Source: an uncultured Eubacteriales bacterium
GTDB taxonomy: Bacteria > Bacillota > Clostridia > Christensenellales > UBA1242
Direction: 5' to 3'
Assembly (NCBI GenBank): GCA_958420145.1
Contig: CATZIR010000038.1
Coordinates: 1-6,265 of the forward strand
Length of the DNA: 6,265 nucleotides
Translations under genes and position numbers: made by a program
Shown: piece by piece, positions 1-5,241 of the stretch
How the letters are laid out: each line of letters begins with the position of its first letter
Position numbering within the stretch: the stretch's first letter is position 1
The notes under the pieces: model-generated
What the model was told of the DNA's origin: nothing
What the model saw: only the letters and a program-made list of their open reading frames with translations
The model's database searches: none

Positions 1-1
1 A

Positions 2-379
2 ACATTTAGTGCAGGCTACGACCTTTACTCGCCAATCGACATAGTTGTAGAGCCAAAGCAAATGCAAATGATTTGGACCAACTACAAGGCATGTTTCAAT
101 CAAGACGAAGTGCTTGTTTTATGCGTTACAAGTGGTATGGGCAAACACGGAGTTATGCTCGCTAACACTTTGGGAATAATCGACAGCGACTACTACTCTA
201 ATGTGTCTAACGACGGCAACATTGGAATTAGGCTATACAATTTTAGCGACGAACCATATGTTATTAAAAAGGGCGACAAAATTGGTCAAGGAATATTTAC
301 TAAATTTTTAACCGTCGACGACGAAGAAGAAATAACAACTAACAGGGTCGGTGGATTTGGTAGCACTGTAAAAAAATAA
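2..379 (+). CDS. dut: dUTPase (dUTP diphosphatase), 5' end missing
   Basis: Trimeric dUTPase, a cytoplasmic enzyme that hydrolyses dUTP to dUMP and pyrophosphate, keeping uracil out of DNA and supplying dUMP for dTMP synthesis. The frame is open from base 2, so the gene begins outside the window; the ATG at position 62 is internal because motif I lies upstream of it. Of 125 visible residues, motif I is SAGYDLYS (3-10), motif II is VTSGMGKHG (42-50), motif III is GIIDSDYYSN (58-67, catalytic Asp61), motif IV is GDKIGQGIF (91-99) and motif V is RVGGFGSTV (115-123). The order and the DSDYYSN-type motif III match the clostridial and phage branch. Probably 25-40 N-terminal residues are missing. 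Oddities: motif II normally has Arg before Ser-Ser/Gly, here Thr43; motif IV has Lys93 for the usual Arg; the last Gly of motif V is Val123. Family assignment is secure; full activity is not. Confidence 0.95.
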   Translation, partial: TFSAGYDLYSPIDIVVEPKQMQMIWTNYKACFNQDEVLVLCVTSGMGKHGVMLANTLGIIDSDYYSNVSNDGNIGIRLYNFSDEPYVIKKGDKIGQGIFTKFLTVDDEEEITTNRVGGFGSTVKK

Positions 380-404
380 AAGAGATTTCATAAACTCTTT
401 TTTT
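378..404 (+). terminator. Intrinsic terminator of dut
   Basis: AAAAGAG (378-384) pairs with CTCTTTT (395-401), with TTT/AAA (386-388 with 392-394) able to extend the stem inside, followed by a T-run to 404. It begins inside the dut stop codon. The stem is AT-rich and weak, but its position and T-run fit a terminator. Confidence 0.75.
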
Positions 405-529
405 ATTTCTTATTTCGACACAAAGTTTATTCACACTCAGTGAATATTATACATATACTAATTTTGTGCCAGAAAAGTGTTTAACTTCTCCATTTTACTG
501 GAAAGTTATTCACAATGGGACTTATTTTG

Positions 530-544
530 GGCACTATCAGTGCC
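530..544. repeat. Small hairpin within the DnaA-box region
   Basis: GGCACT (530-535) and AGTGCC (539-544) form a perfect 6-bp inverted repeat with a 3-nt loop, between the two plus-strand DnaA boxes and the minus-strand boxes. The string GTGCCA recurs at 466-471, 540-545 and 711-716, so it may be a protein-binding motif as well as a hairpin. Confidence 0.45.
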
Positions 545-611
545 AGTTGTGCACAATCAAAAATTACATATTGTGGATAACTTGGCTGTTTATTGTGGAT
601 AAGTGGATAAC

Positions 612-653
612 TTTTGCATAAAACCTATGGATATCGTGCATTTTTATGCAAAA
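612..653. repeat. 12-bp perfect inverted repeat
   Basis: TTTTGCATAAAA (612-623) is the exact reverse complement of TTTTATGCAAAA (642-653), with an 18-nt spacer. It could form a hairpin or be two sites for a dimeric protein. No T-run or gene end is associated, so it is unlikely to be a terminator; it sits at the edge of the AT-rich core between the two DnaA-box pairs. Confidence 0.75.
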
Positions 654-684
654 TTTATAAATATTCATACAAATTTATAAATAT
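651..684. repeat. AT-only 14-bp direct repeat, candidate unwinding element
   Basis: AAATTTATAAATAT occurs at 651-664 and again at 671-684, a 20-nt period, close to two helical turns. Iterated AT-only repeats next to DnaA boxes are a usual feature of origin unwinding elements. The repeat is seen directly; the role is inferred. Confidence 0.6.
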
Positions 685-942
685 AACTATGTGAATAAGT
701 GGATAACTTAGTGCCACTTATTTTTTGGCTTGAAAAATCAAACAATTTGGCTGTCGATAACTTTTTTTGGCTGTGAATAAAACTTTTTTAGTCAAAATAA
801 ATATTCAGTTGATAATCGCTTGGGCAAAGAGAAAAATGACTATGCTAATAACTTGCCGTATTCTCTAAACAATAACTTTTTCAGTATACAATATCGTAGT
901 CCATAACATTTTTTTATTTTGATATTTTTGCCCCTTGAACTG

Positions 943-1926
943 TTAAAACTTGATATTAACTAATTCATCTTTTAGTTGATAGAAGTGCGATATTTCCTTA
1001 ATGCATAACTCGGTCTGCTCAACCCCTATTTTTTGCTCATCGGTGGTGCTTCCCACAATTTTCAAGGCACGTTTTAGTGAGAATTTTAGCCACTCCAAAT
1101 TTAGGCCACTTGCGTAGTATAAAAGTTTAGAATCTATGTTTCGGTCTAGGTTGAGCGAAACATTGTCAAAGTATGTAGACATAAATGTTTTAACCTTCTC
1201 TATATCTATATTGACTTCTTCGTAGCCAGCATAGACTAGTGCGTACTTGTATGCTTCGTAGTATGGACTATTGTAGCCAATACATTCAAGGTCAATCAGC
1301 AGTGGTTCACCATTAAGCCACAACACATTTTTGCAATCCATATCGTTGTGGCTTAGCGCCAAAACTCGTGGCATATGCTCAATTGCCTTGTTGTATTCGT
1401 TCGTAAGTTCTATCAAAATTGGTGTAATTTTTTTGAGTTTACAAAATAGTTCGTCACCTAGTTCATTTGAATAGTTTAGGTATTTCTCCCAGTCGATACT
1501 AAGTGGTTTTTGCACTATGTTTGCAGACACTTTTGAATCAATTGAATGCATTTGGGCTGTGATTACGGCAATTTTTTTCAAGCCATCTAGCCCAATTTCG
1601 CTTGCTTGCAAGGAGCGAGCCGAAAAAAAAGGGAAAACATAAAACGCTTCATCATTCACCACTTGCAAACCTTTGCCATTAAAACTCAGTGGGTATATGG
1701 CTGGAATGTTACTAAGTTTAAACATTTCTTCTAGTTTTTCTTTTTCTAGTGACGACTTGATTAATGATTCGCTTGTTTTTCCAAAGCACTTAATCATATA
1801 CTGCCCTTTATCGGTTTTGAGTTTGTATAAAAAATGTAAAAAGCCACCATAAATTCTAGTTGGCTCAATCAAAACTTTTCCTAATTTTAACTCTCTAGCA
1901 ATATCGTATAATGTTTGGTTATCCAT
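943..1926 (-). CDS. APH-fold small-molecule kinase, substrate unknown
   Basis: A 327-aa soluble protein of the aminoglycoside phosphotransferase / choline kinase-like superfamily, which transfers phosphate from ATP to a hydroxyl of a small molecule. The N-lobe has a glycine-containing segment GGFLHFLYKL (27-36) and a likely ATP-binding Lys46 in MIKCF. The C-lobe has the Brenner motif HNDMDCKN (193-200) with catalytic Asp195 and metal-binding Asn200, then IDLE (211-214) with metal-binding Asp212 and Glu214. All key residues are present and the length is normal. No signal peptide or membrane segment is seen, so it should be cytoplasmic. Antibiotic resistance should not be assumed: most members with this weak motif-level similarity act on sugars, choline-like compounds or unknown metabolites. 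The gene stands alone, reading toward the DnaA-box cluster. No Shine-Dalgarno sequence precedes the ATG, and a -10-like box ends only 6 nt upstream, suggesting a leaderless mRNA. The next in-frame ATG (Met44) would remove the N-lobe loop, so Met1 is preferred. Confidence 0.85.
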   Translation of the reverse strand: MDNQTLYDIARELKLGKVLIEPTRIYGGFLHFLYKLKTDKGQYMIKCFGKTSESLIKSSLEKEKLEEMFKLSNIPAIYPLSFNGKGLQVVNDEAFYVFPFFSARSLQASEIGLDGLKKIAVITAQMHSIDSKVSANIVQKPLSIDWEKYLNYSNELGDELFCKLKKITPILIELTNEYNKAIEHMPRVLALSHNDMDCKNVLWLNGEPLLIDLECIGYNSPYYEAYKYALVYAGYEEVNIDIEKVKTFMSTYFDNVSLNLDRNIDSKLLYYASGLNLEWLKFSLKRALKIVGSTTDEQKIGVEQTELCIKEISHFYQLKDELVNIKF

Positions 1927-1932
1927 ACTTTT

Positions 1933-1960
1933 ATATTAACACAACTAAAAAATATTTCAA
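1933..1960 (-). promoter_or_regulatory. Candidate promoter of the kinase gene
   Basis: On the minus strand TTGAAA (1960-1955) and TAATAT (1938-1933) are separated by 16 nt. The -10 end is 6 nt from the ATG, so transcription would start about at the A of the start codon. This explains the missing ribosome binding site but is a prediction in an AT-rich stretch. Confidence 0.45.
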
Positions 1961-2018
1961 ACACCAAACGCTCTATCGCCTTTCCAAAACGCATTTAAAA
2001 CAAAATATAACTTTATAC

Positions 2019-2058
2019 TTGACTTACGACAAAAAAAGTTATATAATCACTAAGTCAA
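2019..2058 (+). promoter_or_regulatory. Strong promoter bracketed by an inverted repeat
   Basis: TTGACT (2019-2024) and TATAAT (2042-2047) with the ideal 17-nt spacer form one of the best promoters in the window; the start would be near 2054. The -35 is part of TTGACTTA (2019-2026), whose exact reverse complement TAAGTCAA lies at 2051-2058, over the expected start. The half-sites are 32 nt apart, about three helical turns. It probably reads through the structured segment into tRNA-Arg, since no good promoter is seen nearer the tRNA. Confidence 0.7.
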
Positions 2059-2081
2059 AAATGGTTGAAGATGCTTTTAGT

Positions 2082-2150
2082 TAACCTATATGATTGATAG
2101 CGTGAGTTTATATAGTAAAATCAAAAATGCCTGCGTTGGTCTACGGAACC
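2082..2150 (+). pseudogene. tRNA-Arg relic (anticodon arm copy)
   Basis: GCGTTGGTCTACGGAACC at 2133-2150 is identical over 18 nt to 2331-2348 of the intact tRNA-Arg, covering the end of the D arm, the anticodon loop and most of the anticodon stem. Upstream, TAACCTATATG (2082-2092) exactly repeats the 11 nt leading into the tRNA (2297-2307). The two matches lie 41 nt apart in the relic but 24 nt apart in the tRNA, and the acceptor, D and T arms are not recognisable, so it cannot make a tRNA. It sits about 35 nt after a strong promoter, where a tRNA gene would be expected. It may be a decayed tandem copy or the left attachment site of a lost element that used the anticodon loop. Confidence 0.6.
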
Positions 2151-2261
2151 TGCTCGCCTATTTGTAAATAAACTCAGTTTGGCTTCGCAAACTTTCGCTA
2201 ACACACAAAGGCTGCGCTCCCCAAAAATTTAATAATTTTCAGGGACCCCATACAACCTTTG
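2103..2261 (+). other. Structured non-coding segment between promoter and tRNA
   Basis: Several inverted repeats follow one another: TGAGTTTAT (2103-2111) with ATAAACTCA (2168-2176), enclosing the tRNA relic; AGTTTG (2176-2181) with CAAACT (2188-2193) around a GCTTCG loop; and CAAAGG (2206-2211) with CCTTTG (2256-2261) enclosing a hairpin of TCCC (2218-2221) and AAAATT (2224-2229) against AATTTT (2234-2239) and GGGA (2242-2245). There is no convincing ORF. It could be a processed leader of the tRNA transcript, an independent small RNA, or a decayed mobile-element remnant. I do not recognise a known RNA family. Confidence 0.4.
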
Positions 2262-2306
2262 CTTCCTTAACAAATTTATATAAATCAATCAAACTATAAC
2301 CTATAT

Positions 2307-2383
2307 GCACCGTTAGCGCAATTGGATAGAGCGTTGGTCTACGGAACCAAAGGTTAGGGGTTCGAGTCCCTTACGGTGCACCA
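2307..2383 (+). tRNA. tRNA-Arg(ACG)
   Basis: Full cloverleaf with encoded CCA. Acceptor GCACCGT (2307-2313) pairs with ACGGTGC (2373-2379), with discriminator A2380 and CCA 2381-2383. The D arm is GCGC (2316-2319) with GAGC (2329-2332), including one G-A mismatch. The anticodon stem TTGGT/ACCAA (2334-2338, 2346-2350) encloses loop CTACGGA with anticodon ACG (2341-2343), where A34 is normally deaminated to inosine to read CGU, CGC and CGA. The T arm AGGGG/CCCTT (2356-2360, 2368-2372) encloses TTCGAGT. The D-stem mismatch is the only blemish. The anticodon arm is duplicated about 200 bp upstream. Confidence 0.96.
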
Positions 2384-2393
2384 ATAAATTTAC

Positions 2394-2424
2394 ACGAACC
2401 ACTAAAAAGTGTGTTCGTTTTTTT
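2394..2424 (+). terminator. Intrinsic terminator after tRNA-Arg
   Basis: ACGAAC (2394-2399) pairs with GTTCGT (2413-2418), and CACT (2400-2403) with AGTG (2408-2411) around an AAAA loop, with one bulged T at 2412. Seven or more Ts follow. It lies 10 nt past the CCA end. Confidence 0.85.
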
Positions 2425-2546
2425 ATTAAAAAATATTAAATACTTAATACTGATTGTGAAAATAAAAATTGACATTAATATCTTAATGCTTTGTTAGTAT
2501 ATTATATAAAACAGCATAATTAGTGAAAAATAATTAAAAATTAATA

Positions 2547-2575
2547 TTGACTTTACAACTTTTTAATGATAGAAT
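2547..2575 (+). promoter_or_regulatory. Promoter of the 178-aa gene
   Basis: TTGACT (2547-2552) and TAGAAT (2570-2575) have a 17-nt spacer. Transcription would start near 2582, giving a leader of only about 17 nt that contains the AGGAG at 2593-2597. The region 2425-2546 before it is very AT-rich, with no gene seen. Confidence 0.75.
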
Positions 2576-2598
2576 AGATACATAAACAAATTAGGAGA

Positions 2599-3135
2599 AT
2601 GATTACGGCAAACTTAAATGAAAAGATAATTAACGAAATCAGAAAAAAAGCAGAAGAACAATTCGACAAAATGTCTTTTGCATATTATGAAAAAAATAAA
2701 GATTGTATTATGTGTGAAAATGATCTAACTACAAAAGATTTATTAAAAATCAAAACAATTTATACTAAAAAAGAACTTGATTTTGTTATAGATAACTATA
2801 ACATACGAGCAACTTCACACCAATTTTTAAATAACTGCATTTATTTATTAGATGAATATAAAAAAACAAAACAAATTTCAAAGTGTGATGCAATTTATAC
2901 TATATTAAATAAATACTTCACTATCATAAATTGTTATGATGATCCATACAATGACCATCCATTGTGGGAGGGATTTGACATTTGCCAGTATATAAAATGT
3001 CCAACCATTCTTCAAGATTTGATAAATGATAAGGTTGTAGCAATGAAAGCAGAAAAGAATAAAAAAGCAAGAATTAAATATAAAGAAAAAGCAGATAAAA
3101 CAGATAAAGAAATTATTGAAGAACTTGAACTATAA
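2599..3135 (+). CDS. Unrecognised 178-aa protein, lysine- and cysteine-rich
   Basis: I do not recognise the family. The protein is hydrophilic, has no signal peptide or membrane segment, and looks mostly helical, so it is probably cytoplasmic. It has seven cysteines (36, 39, 80, 96, 112, 129, 134), including CIMC (36-39) and a C-x4-C at 129-134, which could bind metal, though spacing fits no motif I can name. The segment YTKKELDFVIDNY (55-67) has the look of a helix-turn-helix or helical-bundle edge, which is only a guess. Residues 149-178 are dense in Lys and Glu and may be a charged helix. It is a complete unit with its own promoter and terminator. AGGAG (2593-2597) is only 1 nt from the ATG, much closer than usual; the next ATG (Met25) has no ribosome binding site, so Met1 is kept. 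Codon use is strongly A/T-biased compared with dut. Its place directly after a tRNA gene suggests an acquired accessory gene. Confidence 0.75.
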   Translation: MITANLNEKIINEIRKKAEEQFDKMSFAYYEKNKDCIMCENDLTTKDLLKIKTIYTKKELDFVIDNYNIRATSHQFLNNCIYLLDEYKKTKQISKCDAIYTILNKYFTIINCYDDPYNDHPLWEGFDICQYIKCPTILQDLINDKVVAMKAEKNKKARIKYKEKADKTDKEIIEELEL

Positions 3136-3161
3136 AAAAAACACCGCACAGGTGTTTTTTT
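3136..3161 (+). terminator. Intrinsic terminator of the 178-aa gene
   Basis: Perfect 10-bp stem: AAAAAACACC (3136-3145) and GGTGTTTTTT (3151-3160) around loop GCACA, with a T-run. It starts immediately after the stop codon. Because the A-run mirrors the T-run, it could also work on the minus strand. Confidence 0.9.
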
Positions 3162-3331
3162 GTGGCTATATTTTTAACATTAAATTCTTTTAATAACATT
3201 TAGCATTTGTCAATATGCTTTTAAACTTAATAGATTTTGAATATGAGCAAACGCAAAACAACTTACAAAACTAAAATTATTCATTTTTCTGAGAACACTA
3301 GATATAGTCGAGATTAAACGTCTTAAAAATA

Positions 3332-3424
3332 TTAGATTCGCTTTTGCCTTTGCTCTCTAAGTTTTCTCAAGTTTTCATAAATTCCACCATGAGTTTCCGG
3401 AATCAACTGCTGATTGTCGTACAT
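3332..3424 (-). CDS. Possible 30-aa small ORF or gene remnant
   Basis: ATG at 3424-3422 and TAA at 3334-3332 enclose 30 codons: a mixed N-half (MYDNQQLIPETHGGIYENL) and a strongly basic end rich in Arg, Lys and Gln. The frame stays open upstream to 3475, and a TTG start at 3469 would add 15 mostly hydrophobic residues. No ribosome binding site precedes either start. A plausible promoter lies at 3456-3484, with a 5-bp hairpin (CACGA/TCGTG, 3435-3449) in its leader. The composition looks more protein-like than random AT-rich DNA, but the length is too small to be sure. It may be the tail of a lost gene. The rest of 3162-3522 holds nothing I can name. Confidence 0.25.
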   Translation of the reverse strand: MYDNQQLIPETHGGIYENLRKLREQRQKRI

Positions 3425-3455
3425 TTTTATTAACCACGAAAAAATCGTGATATAT

Positions 3456-3484
3456 TCTATAACAATCAAATAATTTTAGTGCAA
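3456..3484 (-). promoter_or_regulatory. Candidate minus-strand promoter
   Basis: On the minus strand TTGCAC (3484-3479) and TATAGA (3461-3456) are 17 nt apart. It would transcribe the small minus-strand ORF. There is no clear terminator after it until the opposed one at 3136-3161, which could stop this transcript too. Confidence 0.4.
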
Positions 3485-3522
3485 AAAACAAAATTTTGGA
3501 TTAAAACATTGCCTTGCAAAAC

Positions 3523-3571
3523 AAAAAAGACTTGATTAAAATGCACTTTCGTAACATCAATCAAAGTCTTT
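3523..3571 (-). terminator. Intrinsic terminator of the GH13 gene
   Basis: Read on the minus strand, AAAGACTTTGATT (3571-3559) pairs with AATCAAGTCTTT (3537-3526) with one bulged base and a 21-nt loop, followed by a T-run from the A-run at 3523-3528. It lies 22 nt beyond the stop codon. Confidence 0.85.
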
Positions 3572-3592
3572 GTGAATACAATAAACTAAATT

Positions 3593-5218
3593 TTATTTGG
3601 ATATGTTTATCACTCTTGCTTCGTATGCGTTTAGGGCATTGGTTAAAGGCGAGTTGTAGTTGCAATAAAGGGTTTCACCCTTTGGTAGTTTAGTAGTAAC
3701 TATGTCATCAGACAAATTTGCAATTACCATATATTTTTTATCTTCATATGCCCTGATGTACTTAATTATTCTGTTATTAGTTTTACTAAATTTAGTAGTA
3801 CCATGGCAAAATACATCTTTATTTTTGTTTCTTAACGCTAGGATTTTACGATACTCATTGAGAATTGAGTTTTGTTGTTTGTCTTGTGCTTCAACATTAA
3901 TTTGTTTGTAGTTGTCGTTTACCTTAAACCAAGGTGTAGCATCACTAAAACCAGCATTTTTGCTGTCGTTCCATTGCATCATTGTTCTTGCGTTATCACG
4001 ACTAGATACTTTTAGATTTTCAAAAACATCATGTCTTTCTTTATATGTTTTTGCAAGAGAAATTAATGTTTTTGCATTTACATCAGCAAAGTCATTGATA
4101 CTTTTGAAGTGATAGTTTGTCATTCCAATTTCTTCGCCGTTATAAATTATTGGCATACCTTTTAGCAAATACATCACTAATGCAAGTGCCGAACAACTTT
4201 TGTTCCAATATTTTTCACTACCATACATAGACGCCATTCTTGGATAGTCATGATTAGTCCAAAACAAAACTGGACAACCACCATTTTGTGCAATTTTTTG
4301 TTTTAGTTTTAGCGATCTCATTAAAAGTTTAAAATCGTAACTTTGTGAGCAAAAATAATAACTATCTATTTGTGAAAACTCAAATATTTGGTCCAACTCT
4401 TTTGAATCAAAAGAACAAAATTCTTTAAAGTCTTTTAAGATGGAGTTTCTTCCCAACTCTCCCATACTTACTATTCCGTACTTTTTCCATTCACTAGATA
4501 GTTCTTTTAAAAATGTATGAACTTTTGGTCTATTTGAAAATTTGTGAAAGGTTATGCCTTTTTTTCCATTTCTAAATGTTTCGTCTTTGGCAATATGAGA
4601 AATTGCATCAACTCTAAAACCATCAATGCCCTTTTTAGCCCAGAAAGAAATAACATCTTTGACCTTTTCCATTGCAAACTTCGAATTGTAGTTTATATCT
4701 GGCATCTTTTTAGAAAAAATACTTAGATTGTATTGTTGTCTTTTCTCATTAAAAAGCCAAGTTGAGCCACCAAAGAAAGACTCCCAATTATTAGGAACGC
4801 ATCTTTTACCATCTACAATTTTTCCATCTTTCCAGTAGTAGAAATCTTCGTAACCCTTCTCGTTATTTTCGCTTTTAATAAACCACTCATGCTCGTCCGA
4901 AGTATGATTTAGCACCAAATCGGCTACCACTTTTATACCGAGTGAATGTGCCTTTTTGATCAAATTGTCCACATCTTGCATAGTGCCATATTCTTTCAAA
5001 ATATTGTAGTAATCTCTAATGTCGTAACCGTTGTCGTCCATAGGCGAGTCGTAAAAAGGACTAAGCCAAATAAAGTCGACTCCAAGCGACTTGATGTAGC
5101 CCAATTTTTCTATCACACCATTTATATCGCCAATGCCGTCGCTGTTGCTATCTTTAAAACTTTTTAGGTAGATTTGATAACCTATACTTTCTTCCCAGTT
5201 TCTGTTGATATGATTCAT
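3593..5218 (-). CDS. GH13 alpha-glucosidase (oligo-1,6-glucosidase-like)
   Basis: A 541-aa glycoside hydrolase family 13 enzyme, closest in motifs to oligo-1,6-glucosidase, dextran glucosidase and trehalose-6-phosphate hydrolase. It removes glucose from short alpha-glucosides. There is no signal peptide, so it acts in the cytoplasm on imported sugars. A calcium-loop DSNSDGIGD is at 23-31 and NGYDIRDYY at 63-71. Region I is DLVLNH (100-105); region II is GFRVD with nucleophile Asp204; region III is GELG with acid/base Glu254; region IV is NHD with transition-state Asp324; region V is MPDIN (172-176). RDNARTMMQW (407-416) is typical of this subgroup, and the C-terminal 100 residues fit the beta-domain. 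Length is normal and all catalytic residues are present. Ala205 follows the nucleophile where Val marks alpha-1,6 and Thr alpha-1,4 specificity, so the linkage preference is open. AGGAG lies 6 nt before the ATG. No transporter or regulator gene is adjacent. Confidence 0.93.
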   Translation of the reverse strand: MNHINRNWEESIGYQIYLKSFKDSNSDGIGDINGVIEKLGYIKSLGVDFIWLSPFYDSPMDDNGYDIRDYYNILKEYGTMQDVDNLIKKAHSLGIKVVADLVLNHTSDEHEWFIKSENNEKGYEDFYYWKDGKIVDGKRCVPNNWESFFGGSTWLFNEKRQQYNLSIFSKKMPDINYNSKFAMEKVKDVISFWAKKGIDGFRVDAISHIAKDETFRNGKKGITFHKFSNRPKVHTFLKELSSEWKKYGIVSMGELGRNSILKDFKEFCSFDSKELDQIFEFSQIDSYYFCSQSYDFKLLMRSLKLKQKIAQNGGCPVLFWTNHDYPRMASMYGSEKYWNKSCSALALVMYLLKGMPIIYNGEEIGMTNYHFKSINDFADVNAKTLISLAKTYKERHDVFENLKVSSRDNARTMMQWNDSKNAGFSDATPWFKVNDNYKQINVEAQDKQQNSILNEYRKILALRNKNKDVFCHGTTKFSKTNNRIIKYIRAYEDKKYMVIANLSDDIVTTKLPKGETLYCNYNSPLTNALNAYEARVINISK

Positions 5219-5241
5219 AATTTTCTCCTTTTTTTATAGTT

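Larger units (their letters stand above)
594..709. repeat. Paired DnaA boxes duplicated on both sides of the AT core
   Basis: The 20-nt unit TGTGGATAAGTGGATAACTT at 594-613 recurs at 690-709 with one substitution (19 of 20 identical). Each unit holds two overlapping minus-strand DnaA boxes offset by 8 nt: a full match and a one-mismatch site. The copies have the same orientation and start 96 nt apart. Confidence 0.8.
427..780. other. DnaA-box cluster, origin-like region
   Basis: Six sites fit the bacterial DnaA box TTATNCACA: 427-435 and 506-514 on + (both TTATTCACA), and 572-580, 594-602 (both TTATCCACA), 690-698 and 772-780 (both TTATTCACA) on -. Three more on - have one mismatch: 602-610 and 698-706 (TTATCCACT) and 752-760 (TTATCGACA). 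By my estimate about 0.02 matches to TTATNCACA would be expected by chance in a stretch this size at equal base frequencies. Two box pairs (594-610 and 690-706) flank an AT-rich core of about 80 bp with direct and inverted repeats, the layout of an origin with an unwinding element. No gene lies between 405 and 942. Against a chromosomal oriC: no dnaA or dnaN is visible, and the flanking genes are transcribed toward the cluster. Alternatives are a DnaA-titration locus (like datA or the B. subtilis box clusters) or the origin of an integrated replicon. From 781 to 942 I see no gene or clear terminator. Confidence 0.7.

Noticed and set aside
427..780. CRISPR array or plasmid iterons as the explanation of the repeats
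   Set aside because: The repeats match the DnaA box on both strands with irregular spacing; there are no uniform repeat-spacer units and no rep gene is visible.
828..866. AGAGAA/TTCTCT inverted repeat as terminator of the kinase gene
   Set aside because: The stem is 6 bp with a long loop and no T-run on the minus strand.
943..1926. Calling the kinase an aminoglycoside-resistance gene
   Set aside because: Only the general kinase-fold motifs are seen; no substrate-specific features of a known resistance enzyme can be recognised.
2469..2503. TTGACA followed by TATATT-like boxes as a second promoter for the 178-aa gene
   Set aside because: The spacing is 20 nt or more to any -10-like box; the promoter at 2547-2575 is much better.
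3243..3317. 24-codon plus-strand ORF starting MSKRKTTYKTK
   Set aside because: No ribosome binding site or promoter is seen, and the Lys-rich composition is expected from AT-rich DNA.
3702..5167. Several 60-73-codon plus-strand frames
   Set aside because: All are antisense shadows of the GH13 gene, with no ribosome binding sites and no recognisable protein features.
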